Assembly (NCBI GenBank): GCA_041749535.1
Contig: JBGTBE010000088.1
Coordinates: 62,001-126,000, forward strand
Source of the DNA: JBBQZU01 sp041749535
GTDB taxonomy: Bacteria > Bacteroidota > Bacteroidia > Flavobacteriales_D > Cryomorphaceae
DNA: 64,000 nt
Direction: 5' to 3'
The notes beneath the pieces are model-generated. The model ran no database searches and was not told the DNA's origin. It worked only from the letters and a program-made list of their open reading frames with translations. Within the stretch, counting starts at the first letter, position 1. Each line of letters opens with the position of its first letter. This document shows positions 8,550 to 18,200 of this stretch, piece after piece. A program made the translations under genes and the position numbers.

Positions 8550-8959
8550 TAGGTTTCTTTGGCTGAAGTATTGCCCATTTCAAACTCACCCTCTTCCTTA
8601 TATTTTGAAGGACACTTTAGGAGAATCTCCGTGGCGTGAAATTCATCTTCAACTGCTTTTCCGATAAGGACTACGCTTTCTGAACGTTCGAAGTCCTGAG
8701 GTTTGCTCTTGTTGAGCATTACCTTGCACTTCTTACCTGTGTTGTCCAACATTGTGAACTCGGTGAGATTGGGATTCTGTTCTGGGTTGTAGGCAATAAG
8801 TTCGGTTCTATCCAAGGTGCCTACTACATGGTACTCTTTTCCGGGATTGGCAAAAGCCTGTTCGAAATCAGCGTAAGAACTTGACTCGTTCACTGAGCCA
8901 ATGAAAAATGCAATCATAACCGCAATGATGAGGATTCCTATAATCGAAGTTTTTTTCAT
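8546..8959 (-). CDS. ccmE: Heme chaperone CcmE, cysteine-type
   Basis: 137 residues with one N-terminal membrane anchor (residues 4-22) and a periplasmic OB-fold beta barrel. CcmE carries heme covalently between CcmC and CcmF. In E. coli the heme bonds to the His of an HxxxY motif; here the equivalent stretch reads LLKCPSKYKE, so Cys occupies that position (CxxxY), as known for CcmE of Desulfovibrio and some archaea. The C-terminal tail is short and charged. It overlaps ccmD-like upstream and ccmF downstream, each by 4 nt (ATGA). Confidence 0.88.
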   Translation of the reverse strand: MKKTSIIGILIIAVMIAFFIGSVNESSSYADFEQAFANPGKEYHVVGTLDRTELIAYNPEQNPNLTEFTMLDNTGKKCKVMLNKSKPQDFERSESVVLIGKAVEDEFHATEILLKCPSKYKEEGEFEMGNTSAKETY

Positions 8960-9186
8960 GATATGTTGTTCTTTTCTTTCTCTTCAATTCTCCTCAATTT
9001 CCTCTCGATAGAGAGCAAATACAGAAACAGGATGATGAATATAAATGCCACCACTCCTATCACTACATTAATCTTTCCGGACTGGTACATGGTATTTTCA
9101 AGCATGCTATTCTCACCCTGAGCTATGGCTAAATGAGGCAACAATACAACAGCAAGTACAATGAAGAAGTTGGAAAGTTTGTTCAT
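8956..9186 (-). CDS. ccmD: CcmD-like small membrane protein with signal peptide
   Basis: 76 residues: an N-terminal signal-like segment (MNKLSNFFIVLAVVLLPHLAIAQ), then one TM helix (about 40-60, VIGVVAFIFIILFLYLL) and a basic tail (ERKLRRIEEKEKNN). CcmD in proteobacteria is a short single-TM protein that helps CcmC release holo-CcmE; position between ccmC-like and ccmE supports the call, since the sequence itself is low in information. It starts 1 nt after the ccmC stop and overlaps ccmE by 4 nt. Confidence 0.7.
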   Translation of the reverse strand: MNKLSNFFIVLAVVLLPHLAIAQGENSMLENTMYQSGKINVVIGVVAFIFIILFLYLLSIERKLRRIEEKEKNNIS

Positions 9187-9187
9187 T

Positions 9188-10219
9188 TCAGCGAAGTATT
9201 CTGTTAAGTTCTATGCGGGCTATTCTATTGCGCACCTCAAGCAACCAAAGTCCCATTCCAATCCAACCTATCACAGCTGGGTAAAAAACGACCCTGAGAT
9301 TGTCGTCAAGGTCATACTTATTAAAGGCCGGGTTACCACCCACACCAGGGTGAAGAGAATCGGTAAGCCTGGGAAGTACCATCACAAATAAGAGCATCAT
9401 CACAAAGGCGAAGATGTTGTACACTGCTCCAAGTCTAGCTGACTTTTCATCGTCACCAACTGATGACCTGAGTACGAAATACGCAAGATAAATAAGCACG
9501 CCAATGGCGGCTCCATTGAGCCTTGGGTCACTCACCCACCAAGCTCCCCAGGTAAAGCGTGCCCACAGAGAACCCGTAACGAGACCTGCAATAGCAAACA
9601 CCAATCCGACATGGGCTGCATTGGCAGCGGCTATATCATGAGCAATGCTATTTCCAGAAAGGTATCGAATGCTGTAGATGAGCGAAACGAACATAAGGAA
9701 AATCATAGCAAACCAACTCGGAACATGAAAGAGCAAATTGCGAATGGATTCATACAAAATAGGCTGGTTGGGGAAATTAAAGCTCCCTGTCTCAGCTGGA
9801 GCGAGTGCCTGAAGACAAGGTTCCGGATGCACTGGACTTAGGCCTACTACCATACCGCTTTGTATGAAGGCTGATGTCATAACAATTGTTCCATCGGACT
9901 CGCTGTTGATGAACAAATCAAAGAAACTATCCCCAACCTCATCCGAAAGTGAAAAACTTGCCCTGACGTGTGTATCGTCCACCACAGTAAGTTCATAGGG
10001 ACAGTAAATAATACCGCTGTTCACAAGCCATACCTGCAGTGTGTTCCCACTTTCAGTGAATTTGGTATTGTAACCTTGTATGGTTACCGATGTTGCACCA
10101 TACGTGAGAACATCAGGCGAAACGCCCATGATGCCGGGAGCCAGTGGTGTATGAAATCCCAGAATGAGCGAGAACAAAATCAGAAAAGCGGAAAGGAATT
10201 TCCACCACTGTTTAGCCAT
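9188..10219 (-). CDS. ccmC: CcmC/CcsA-type heme transport protein with extra N-terminal beta domain
   Basis: 343 residues. The core (about 155-343) has six hydrophobic segments and the tryptophan motif WGAWWVSDPRLNG that presents heme on the outer face; a conserved His lies in FHVPSWFAM. CcmC loads heme onto CcmE. Unlike the usual about 220-240-residue form, a first TM segment (residues 7-23) is followed by about 120 residues of likely extracytoplasmic beta structure (VSPDVLTYGATSVTIQGYN...) that resembles an IPT/TIG-like fold. It begins 15 nt after ccmB and is immediately followed by ccmD-like. Confidence 0.85.
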   Translation of the reverse strand: MAKQWWKFLSAFLILFSLILGFHTPLAPGIMGVSPDVLTYGATSVTIQGYNTKFTESGNTLQVWLVNSGIIYCPYELTVVDDTHVRASFSLSDEVGDSFFDLFINSESDGTIVMTSAFIQSGMVVGLSPVHPEPCLQALAPAETGSFNFPNQPILYESIRNLLFHVPSWFAMIFLMFVSLIYSIRYLSGNSIAHDIAAANAAHVGLVFAIAGLVTGSLWARFTWGAWWVSDPRLNGAAIGVLIYLAYFVLRSSVGDDEKSARLGAVYNIFAFVMMLLFVMVLPRLTDSLHPGVGGNPAFNKYDLDDNLRVVFYPAVIGWIGMGLWLLEVRNRIARIELNRILR

Positions 10220-10234
10220 TTTAGACCTTGAAAA

Positions 10235-10900
10235 TTATTCGCGCCAAAGGTAGGGAAATAATATGTAGGATAGCGCCGCTGATAGTATCATGATGACCGA
10301 AAACTGCAGGGCATAGGTGTAATTTACAGACCAAGCTATACCATCGATGGCATTCTTAGAAAACCTAATGAGTATGAGCAGCATGGGAAGGATAACTGGA
10401 AGTCCAAGAATTGCCATTAGCCCAAGGTTGTTGTCAGTTTGAGCGGCAAGTGCGGCAATGAGGGTGAGTATAAATGCAAGCCCAATGGCACCTAACGTGA
10501 GTGCTAGCAGAAGGGAATAAGGGTCTGTATTTTCTAGTGGGCCAGTCCCGATCATTCCTGCATATACCGCAAAACTGGTAAGTACCATTACCAGCAAGAG
10601 GATGGCGTTGTAAATCATCTTTCCCAACACCACTGCTTCAGGGCGTGCAAGGGTGTATAGGTACAGTCTGCGCCCTGATGTTTCGGATGTAAAACTTCGG
10701 GCCGATGCGTTGAATGCGGCAAAGAGTACTATGATCCAAAAGAGGGTATTCCAGGTAGGCAAATCAACAATTTGATAAAAGCCTGAGTATGCGACGAAAA
10801 TGGAGGCAACAACATAAAGAAATACACTACCCAGGGCATGCTTGCTTCTCCACTCAGTTCGCAAATCCTTGGTGATAATGGCTTGTACCTGTCTCCACAT
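10235..10900 (-). CDS. ccmB: Heme exporter membrane subunit CcmB
   Basis: 221 residues with six predicted TM helices, as in the CcmB family: the membrane part of the CcmAB ABC transporter that frees holo-CcmE from CcmC. The N-terminal amphipathic ITKDLRTEWRSKHALG and the EAVVLGKMIYN region are typical. It is the first gene of the minus-strand cytochrome c run. The ATPase subunit ccmA is not adjacent and not in the window. TAACTTCG (10908-10915) just upstream is one mismatch from the -7 promoter consensus. Confidence 0.88.
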   Translation of the reverse strand: MWRQVQAIITKDLRTEWRSKHALGSVFLYVVASIFVAYSGFYQIVDLPTWNTLFWIIVLFAAFNASARSFTSETSGRRLYLYTLARPEAVVLGKMIYNAILLLVMVLTSFAVYAGMIGTGPLENTDPYSLLLALTLGAIGLAFILTLIAALAAQTDNNLGLMAILGLPVILPMLLILIRFSKNAIDGIAWSVNYTYALQFSVIMILSAALSYILFPYLWRE

Positions 10901-11030
10901 AAGCTTGCGAAGTTAGTAATATTGCATCAGGCCTTTAGATTCTACGCATGCTCCCGCTCTGCTGCAAAGCAGCTATTCGGAGTGGGCGCTTTCCTTACTT
11001 ACACCAAGCTTCTACGCGCTTCAATAGTTT

Positions 11031-12425
11031 TCAAACTTCTGCTACACTTCCTTCCTCCGGGATTTCGATGTGGTGAAATCCAGCATCTATAAGATGAGCA
11101 CGGTAAGTTACCTGACGTTCGTATTGTCCATGAACCATAAAAACATGTTTGATGAGATGAGGCTCCTGACAACTCAAGAATTCTATCATCTCGCCGTAAT
11201 CTCCATGTGCGCTGTATGAGTCCATCAACTCAATGCTTGCCCTTACATCAAGTTCCCGATCAAATAAACGAATTTTTTTTGCACCACTTCGCAGGCGACC
11301 GCCAAGGGATGATGGTTCGCAGTAACCAACAATGAGCACAGTATTGCGCTCATCTTCAATATTGTTGAAAATATGATGCAAAATTCTACCAGCTTCAATC
11401 ATGCCAGAAGCTGAGATGATGATACATGGCTCATTCAGCGTGTTCAGGAACTTCGAGTACTTCACTTCCCTGATATAGTGTAGTCTGGAGAAGCCGAAAG
11501 GATTGGAGTCCTTCTGCATATACTTTAAAATGTCCGCATTATAGTGCTCAGGAAATGATTTTATGATATCCGTGGCATTCGTACTAAGAGGGCTGTCTAC
11601 GAAAACCTTTATGGGAGGAAGTTTTCCTTCGGTTTCAAGTTTGTCCAGAGCGTATACAATTTCTTGGGTTCGCCCTAGGCTAAATGCCGGTATGATGAGT
11701 TTACCTTTGTTCTCCACACATGTTTGTGTAACGATGCGCAGAAGTTGGTCTTTGGTATTTCCAGGATCATCATGTAACTTATCGCCGTACGTGCTTTCTG
11801 TAATGATGATTTCAGCTTGAGGAAAAGGCTCCCAGCCCCGAATAATTTGTTGTTGAGCCCTACCAATATCCCCAGTATATGCTACCCTATGTGTTTTGCG
11901 CCCCTCTCGCAGCCTGATGTTCACACATGCGCTCCCTATGATGTGACCAACGTAAGTGAACATCAAGGAAACATCAGGGTGGAGTGTATGCCATTCTCCA
12001 TAGGAAAGTGTTTTGAACTTTTCCAAGGTAGCCAGTACGTCCTCCATGTCATAGAGAGGCTCGTCAGCTTCATCCTTAAGACCATGCTTCTTGCGATATC
12101 CAAAGTCACTTTGTTGAATATGTGCTGAATCGGCCAGCATAATTTGGCAAAGTGCAAAAGTAGGTTCTGTGCAATAAATAGGACCAGTAAAGCCTTCTTT
12201 GACCAGTCTTGGGAGGAGGCCAGAATGGTCAATGTGGGCGTGAGATAGGACCACCATTTGCACGGAAGCTGGATCAAACCCAAAGTGCCTGTTCTTATTG
12301 CCCTTTGCTTCATCCCTGCCTTGATAGAGACCACAATCGAGAAGAACTCTTATACCTTGCTCAGTTTCCAATAGGTGCTTTGAGCCTGTTACTGTTCTTG
12401 CTGCACCTTTAAAATGTATTTTCAA
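11031..12425 (-). CDS. Metallo-beta-lactamase/beta-CASP hydrolase (putative RNase)
   Basis: 464 residues. The zinc motif HAHIDHSG (about residues 60-67) and further ligands mark the MBL fold; ITESTYGDKLH, an ISASGMIEAGRILHH segment and SYSAHGDYGEM mark the beta-CASP and RNA-specificity (RMMBL) parts of the CPSF-73/YsH1-like group. Such enzymes are generally nucleases that cut or trim RNA, but activity is not proven for this subgroup. It is transcribed divergently from ridA with 63 nt between starts. It is followed 130 bases later by ccmB; whether the two are co-transcribed is unclear. Confidence 0.85.
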   Translation of the reverse strand: MKIHFKGAARTVTGSKHLLETEQGIRVLLDCGLYQGRDEAKGNKNRHFGFDPASVQMVVLSHAHIDHSGLLPRLVKEGFTGPIYCTEPTFALCQIMLADSAHIQQSDFGYRKKHGLKDEADEPLYDMEDVLATLEKFKTLSYGEWHTLHPDVSLMFTYVGHIIGSACVNIRLREGRKTHRVAYTGDIGRAQQQIIRGWEPFPQAEIIITESTYGDKLHDDPGNTKDQLLRIVTQTCVENKGKLIIPAFSLGRTQEIVYALDKLETEGKLPPIKVFVDSPLSTNATDIIKSFPEHYNADILKYMQKDSNPFGFSRLHYIREVKYSKFLNTLNEPCIIISASGMIEAGRILHHIFNNIEDERNTVLIVGYCEPSSLGGRLRSGAKKIRLFDRELDVRASIELMDSYSAHGDYGEMIEFLSCQEPHLIKHVFMVHGQYERQVTYRAHLIDAGFHHIEIPEEGSVAEV

Positions 12426-12488
12426 GAAAGTAGATTTTCTGGAAAGTTAATGAATTGATTTTCGAACTTTGGCAAAAAGGCAACTATT

Positions 12489-12866
12489 ATGAAAGCTCTT
12501 CACACTGAAAAGGCACCTGCTGCACTTGGGCCGTACTCGCAAGCTATCAAAGCCAACAACACCGTATATCTAAGTGGACAGGTAGGCATAAACCCTTCTA
12601 CAGGAAAAATGAACAATGAAAACCTTGAGACGGAGGCCCATCAGGTTATGAAGAATATTGGTGAAGTTTTAAATGCTGCCGGTCTAGGCTATAAGCATAT
12701 TGTAAAAACATCAATCTTTCTTACGGATATGAGTCGATTTTCTGAAATTAATGTCATTTATGGCAGCTATTTCAGCAAGCCATACCCAGCAAGGGAAACC
12801 GTACAGGTGAGCGCCTTACCAGCAGGTGCCCAGGTAGAAATTTCGGTGATTGCTGTGCCCGATTAG
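12489..12866 (+). CDS. ridA: RidA-family enamine/imine deaminase
   Basis: 125 residues, the standard size. RidA hydrolyses reactive 2-aminoacrylate-type enamines made by PLP enzymes, protecting them from inactivation. The family's key Arg lies in YPARETVQV (about residue 105), with the substrate-binding LSGQVG and the C-terminal VEISVIAV strand also present; so it is probably an active trimeric cytoplasmic deaminase. Upstream, GAACTTTG at 12464-12471 is one mismatch from the -7 element. The 3' end overlaps the convergent gene at 12863 by 4 nt. Confidence 0.93.
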   Translation: MKALHTEKAPAALGPYSQAIKANNTVYLSGQVGINPSTGKMNNENLETEAHQVMKNIGEVLNAAGLGYKHIVKTSIFLTDMSRFSEINVIYGSYFSKPYPARETVQVSALPAGAQVEISVIAVPD

Positions 12867-13384
12867 CGCATATACTTGCGGTTGATATTATACAAGAATA
12901 ACATGATTAGACCAGCGATGAAAGCCACACCATAGCCTATCATTGTAATCATGTTGACGCCAATTATCACCAAAGGTAGAATGATCCCAATAAACTTGGC
13001 AGCTGCATATATCGCAAAGCCCCTGCGTTTGAGATTGTACATTTCGTAAGCTCCAAAAGCCGATAGCAGCGCCACCATCATGGTGATTAATCCGAGGGTA
13101 GTGGCATTCTCAATGGTTTTTGCAGTGGTCTCAGCAAGTGCTTCCATCACTGATTGCATCATTTGCGATGTGGTTTCATCCGCATCACTCATGCTCTCTG
13201 CCACTTGTTCACTCAGTGTTTCCCACTGATCGGTATCAAAATCTTTAGTCACAAAAACACCAACAAGTGAGGTAAAGAAATAATATGCCGAAGCCAGAAA
13301 GGTTAAAATACAAAGCACTGTTAGAAAGGTCGGTCTGTTCGGTGCGCTTTGCCCGGGTTGAAAATCCACTGTTTCGTTTTCCAT
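12863..13384 (-). CDS. Four-TM membrane protein of unknown function
   Basis: 173 residues: TM1 at about 18-42, then an acidic Ser/Thr/Met-rich extramembrane stretch (about 48-92) with SMSDADETTSQMMQSV, then TM2-TM4 (about 95-165) and a basic C-terminus NRKYMR. I recognise no domain. Similar small membrane proteins with an N-terminal RPTFLTVLCILTF-like opening occur widely in Flavobacteriales. Its stop overlaps the convergent ridA by 4 nt, and it follows nothing on its strand closely except M61 downstream (start codon 45 nt away from the M61 stop). Function unknown. Confidence 0.75.
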   Translation of the reverse strand: MENETVDFQPGQSAPNRPTFLTVLCILTFLASAYYFFTSLVGVFVTKDFDTDQWETLSEQVAESMSDADETTSQMMQSVMEALAETTAKTIENATTLGLITMMVALLSAFGAYEMYNLKRRGFAIYAAAKFIGIILPLVIIGVNMITMIGYGVAFIAGLIMLFLYNINRKYMR

Positions 13385-13429
13385 AGAATTAAAATTGATC
13401 TGAATTGAGCGTGTGAAGATGCAGAATTT

Positions 13430-15175
13430 TTAGCTATTCGGCAGGTTTAGGTTTGAAGTAACTCGAACGCCTATTTTCCAGTCCTTAAAGGTTGGATGCA
13501 CCACTCCTTTTTTGTGCAGTACTTTGTAATTTTCAACCCATCTTCTTTCACTTGTTTCTACATAAGTACGTTTGGTTCTGAATCCCGTTTTGAACTCAAC
13601 CATGCCGTTTGATGGTAGCTCAGGAGCACTTTCTTTGAGATAATCAATTGGAGAAATGCCTTCAATAGCAATTATCTGACTTCCATACCATAAGCCAGCC
13701 TTCTCAGCTGGAGAAGAGGGAACCAAATATCCTACTATACATCTATCCTGTTCGCAAATCAATCTCACCCCTAGAGTAGCCTCTAGCTTATTGGAGACTT
13801 GCTCTACGTCTATCTCCAATCCAAGAAAATCGAGCGCATCTGTCAAGTAGCCTTCAAGCATTCCTGTGCCGTCAATCACATCATCACGCAGTTTCTGCCA
13901 AGGCATGTTTGCAAATTCTGAAAGCGCTCCCCAAAAATCATCTTCAGTATATCCTTCTTCATGGTAGCGATTGTAAAAACGGCGCATAAATGAAATTAGA
14001 TTCAACTCTCCAGCAGAGGCCTTCATTATCCAAACATCGCAAATCAGCGATAAAAGGGCACCTTCAGTGTATATGCTTATCCTACGTTCAGGAGTTCCAT
14101 TGCGGTTGTATCCATCTACCCAGGTATCCACAGATGCATCGCCAAGAGAAAGGTGATGTCGACCTTCATTTTCAAGATGGCGCTGAATATGAATGCCAAG
14201 GGCCGTGAGCCACGCATCATCGTTCATGATACCTGCGTCCCAAAGCATCCGATCGCCCATGTAGGTTGTGATTCCCTCTGCTACATAACCTAAACGGGAA
14301 GGACATTCACGGGTGAAATCGTAGGGAAACCAATCCTTTGGCCTCAAAGATTTCACATTCCAGGTATGATACAGTTCATGCGATGAGACTCCAAGTAGTT
14401 CATTATACAATGGCTCAGTATTCAAAGCTTGCCCAGGCCCAAGTACAATCACGGTGCTTTTGTCGTGCTCCACGCCATGGTGAAAGCGATGCGGAGTGAA
14501 AATAAAAAGGAAATGGTACTCAGCTACTGGAAAGCTGCCAAATGCATCAACTTGTGATTTCGTAAATCTGCTAAAGTCCGACAACAGCTTCTCCTTATCA
14601 GGGAACAACGATCCACAAGAGTGTATATAAAAAGTCACTTCTCCATATTGGTAGGCAAGTGTTTGCAAATCTGGGGCAGCTAAAATTGGCGTATCAAGAA
14701 GTTCTTGAATATTTGCAGCAGAATATGCTCCTGGAGATGCAATGGTTTTGCCAAATGAAGTTGCCACCGGCCACTTTTCCAGGAGCCTGAGATCAATCTC
14801 ACAATATTCATTCTCTTTGCCTAGAGGATAAACAAGGCAGTTTACGGGATTTATAAGCAGCATTTCACGGTCGAAATAGGTGTTCCCTGCGGTCAAGTCT
14901 GCAGCGAACAGATCGTAAGTGACAGTGCAGTCACCCGCATCTTGGGAGCTGTGTATTTTCCATTGGTGCGAACTTATTTTCTCTGAATGAACGGTTTGAG
15001 AATTTTGGTAAGCCCTAAAATTTCTGATCAATCTTGGAAAATTACCAGGCTCGTATCTCCCTGGTCTCCAAAATGGGACTTGTATCAGAGATTCATTTCC
15101 TGTAGGAGCAAAGCGCAGCTCTACTTTAAGACAGTATTGGTTGGGATTGCTACAATGAATAGTATAGGAAAGCAT
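13430..15175 (-). CDS. M61-family peptidase with PDZ domain
   Basis: 581 residues. The family is the glycyl-aminopeptidase clan MA(E) group. Order: an N-terminal beta domain (about 1-170), the catalytic domain with zinc motif HELYHTWNVKSLRP (HExxH, about 257-270) and a downstream EGITTYMGD carrying the third ligand Glu, and a C-terminal PDZ-like domain (about 460-540, GYLVPSSPAEKAGLWYG). No signal peptide is visible, so it may be cytoplasmic, which is unusual for M61 relatives in Gram-negatives. A perfect -7 element lies 16 bases before the start. The open frame starts at the first ATG, MLSYTIHCSNPNQ. Confidence 0.88.
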   Translation of the reverse strand: MLSYTIHCSNPNQYCLKVELRFAPTGNESLIQVPFWRPGRYEPGNFPRLIRNFRAYQNSQTVHSEKISSHQWKIHSSQDAGDCTVTYDLFAADLTAGNTYFDREMLLINPVNCLVYPLGKENEYCEIDLRLLEKWPVATSFGKTIASPGAYSAANIQELLDTPILAAPDLQTLAYQYGEVTFYIHSCGSLFPDKEKLLSDFSRFTKSQVDAFGSFPVAEYHFLFIFTPHRFHHGVEHDKSTVIVLGPGQALNTEPLYNELLGVSSHELYHTWNVKSLRPKDWFPYDFTRECPSRLGYVAEGITTYMGDRMLWDAGIMNDDAWLTALGIHIQRHLENEGRHHLSLGDASVDTWVDGYNRNGTPERRISIYTEGALLSLICDVWIMKASAGELNLISFMRRFYNRYHEEGYTEDDFWGALSEFANMPWQKLRDDVIDGTGMLEGYLTDALDFLGLEIDVEQVSNKLEATLGVRLICEQDRCIVGYLVPSSPAEKAGLWYGSQIIAIEGISPIDYLKESAPELPSNGMVEFKTGFRTKRTYVETSERRWVENYKVLHKKGVVHPTFKDWKIGVRVTSNLNLPNS

Positions 15176-15191
15176 GAATTACTGTTTTGGT

Positions 15192-15199
15192 CAAATATA
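15192..15199 (-). promoter_or_regulatory. -7 promoter element for the M61 peptidase
   Basis: On the minus strand this reads TATATTTG, an exact match to TAnnTTTG, 16 bases before the M61 ATG. The expected -33 position falls inside the terminator of the preceding haloperoxidase gene, and no clear TTTG is present there. Confidence 0.6.
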
Positions 15200-15207
15200 T
15201 GATGTTT

Positions 15208-15240
15208 AAAAAAAGGGCTGCTTCGTAATGAAGCAGCCCT
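15208..15240 (-). terminator. Terminator after the haloperoxidase gene
   Basis: A 10-bp perfect stem (agggctgctt 15214-15223 / aagcagccct 15231-15240) with a 7-nt loop is followed on the minus strand by a U-run (15208-15214). It lies 25 bases after the stop of the T9SS gene. Confidence 0.9.
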
Positions 15241-15264
15241 TGCGAAAGGAAAGTCAGAAGTTCA

Positions 15265-18200
15265 TTAATGCACAATCAATCGTTGGGTCTCTGTTGCATT
15301 CTCTGTTCTGAGTGTAACGTAATACGCTCCTGATGAAAGCGATGAAAGATCGATCAGAGAATTGGGTGAATTGAGGGAAACCTTGTGAAATACCCTCCTT
15401 CCCATCAAGTCGTATACTTCTACATCATAATCTGTGAGATTTGTGTAAAGGTTCACTATACCTTCGGTTGGGTTTGGATAGATGGTTAAGGTAATATCTG
15501 AAGCTACATCATTCACAGCCCCATCTTCAGGAGCAAAACCAATACCTGAACCGGTAGAGAAGAAATTATAAGGTGAAAAAGGTGTAGTAACCAGCGGATT
15601 GATTGAGCAAGCGCATACGACCCTCCACTTAAACGTTTTATTGGGTTGCAGCATGGAGTTCGGAACAAACAACTGGCTCGCAAGTGCTACCGGTATATCA
15701 ATCTGGGTTTGGGTTGATGCAGCACCAACCCGTTGGCCCATCACACGGCATCCAACGGATTCAGGAACGGGGTTCCAGGTAAGCAAGACCCCTGACCCAC
15801 CTACGCTAGCCTGCAAGCCATTTGGTGCGTCGCTGCATACATCTGGAGGTGGTGCGGAGCAGTTGTCCCAAAGCAATTCAGCCTTATTGTATGCGTCCAG
15901 ACCGATCATAACACCAACCATTCGTCCGGGAATGTCATCAGCCGGTGGATGTATTCCACCCCATATTCTTGAAAGACCAGATTCATTTGCCGCATCACGG
16001 TAGGTGGCCCACTGAAGCGTTACATCCATACTTGGACCATTCTCAAAAACCAAGTATTCACCTTCTTCGGCAGTGAATTCTCCAATTCCTCCTGGAAAGA
16101 ACTCACTTCCTGTTAATGCTGTAAGTACTTCAGCAGCAGCTCTGGAGAATGTAGAGTGTCCCGAGATATAACCTGCAAATGGTGGGGTGACGAATGAAGC
16201 CCTTTGGAAAGGTTCCCAGTTTTCAGCAAGGATCCATCCAACGCCCGCATTGTCCACATCAATATTATTCAATGACTTATGGCCTTTCCAGGATTTCACT
16301 TTCATCTTATTGACATTCACATTGGCAGGACCTGCGAGCGGATCTCCGGCAAGTACAAGTTCACTAAACCCAGGTATTATTGGCATACCGGCAGGATGAT
16401 ATGATGGCAGACCTGGATTGCTACTTTGTCCTAGTTCAGCCATTCCGCGTATTGCAGATATAGGGCGAATGTAATCGTACCATCCTTTAATGCTCCAGGC
16501 AGAAACAGCAGCATCATGGGTAGCACCACCCAGGGCAATGTATCCTTTAACTGACCATTCCAGATCTGAAACGATTGGACCCTGGCCGCCAATTTTCTTA
16601 ACCATCAAAGGGTCATTGCTCGCATCGTTGAAAATTTTGAACCAGTGACCAGGCGGGGTTTCTGATGTTGGGCCATCAGACCAATATTCAGCAAGCACCC
16701 GCGTATAGTCACCACGTGGAACCATGTTAGGAGCATATGGTTGGCCTGTTACTGGATTAAGGGCATGTCCTATTCCGGGAATTCCTCCACCTTGTTGATT
16801 ATAAAAAGTAGGGTGCTCCGCGAAAGTTGCTGGAAATAAATCCCTTTTACCAAGCGCTCCTGGCGAAATATCCCACATCACACCATCATCAGGGTCCAAA
16901 TGTGAAGACCATAAAAGGGTGGTCATAAAGGTCCATTTGTACTGATCGCTGACACCGGTGCCATCCATGCTGAGCAATGGGGGCGAACCTGGGTCCAGAA
17001 ATACATCCCACAATATGTTGTCCCTGAAATAGGTGGTTGCATCATCGAAAGAAAGCCCAAAGCCATCTACCCTTCCCCACTCAGGTGAAAGAAACGGAGG
17101 TTGCGCACCTGGTATCACATTGCCAGACTGGTCAATAAATATCTGAAGGATAAGTGGTTGCCATCGGTTGAAATCAAGGAGCGTAGGATTTCCTGAATCT
17201 TCAACACTCATTGGAGGATTCACGGGTTGGTAATCTGTGTTGGCATAGTTGTTCTGTTCGTTGGAACCATCCTGAAGACCAAAAGCGATCATTTGCTGAG
17301 CGACATAATTACCAAAGGCAGCAGCTGAGCCGGTGCTATAATTTGTGGAGGTGTTTCCCACATCATACCCTAGGGTAGTCATGTGTACATTGTAAGCTTG
17401 CTGAAGCAAAATGAATTGTGGCGAATTGGCAAACCTGTGCATGAGGAGTCTATACGAAGCATAACTTATGGCTTCAGCAGTGGCAGCTTCAACATCCGAA
17501 GGCAATGTGAAAGGTGTAAAGGGTATATTGAAGCCATTCAAATCCTGGCCGAGCATGTGGGTGCAACCTTCATGGTAGGTAGCCCATATATCCCACATAG
17601 CCACTGAGATGTGAAACAGATTTCGAGCGTGAATTGGAGGTCTTGCCAGGTCTCTCCGAATAGAAGCCAGGAGCATTTCATTCCATTGTTCGGCGATATT
17701 GAGATCAGTGCTGATTACAGGGTAATCAGTCGGCGGAGCACAAGCGGGATCAGGGTTCGTGGGACAAGGGTCGCAGGCATCTGGCAGTCCATCTTCATCA
17801 TAATCAGCGGTGTTTGGAACGATATCGCAACTGTTGTTCATCACGACATTGTAGCCTGAGCATTTGCCGCTGATAAAATCCATCAATCCATCATTGTTAA
17901 TATCGATAATGCCTACATCATAACTATTGGTGGCCCAAGCATGAAAACCGGAGTTATACATTTGTGTGAACTGCCCTCCATCGTTCCTTAGAATGTGAAT
18001 TTTTCGACTGGAGTTGCATGGAGGAATGTCCACATCTACATCGCTTACAATTACATCCAAATCACCATCCAGATCCAGGTCTGCAGCATGGACATTGCCG
18101 CCAAACCCACCACTGCCATTATTGACAAATTCACGAACGAAGTTGATACTTACGTTTGGGTTTACGCCCAAATTGCGAATCAAATAGTCATTTCCATCAT

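Noticed and set aside
12426..12488. Divergent promoters for the beta-CASP hydrolase and ridA
   Set aside because: Only GAACTTTG (12464-12471) is near the -7 consensus and it has a mismatch at the first base; nothing convincing faces the hydrolase.
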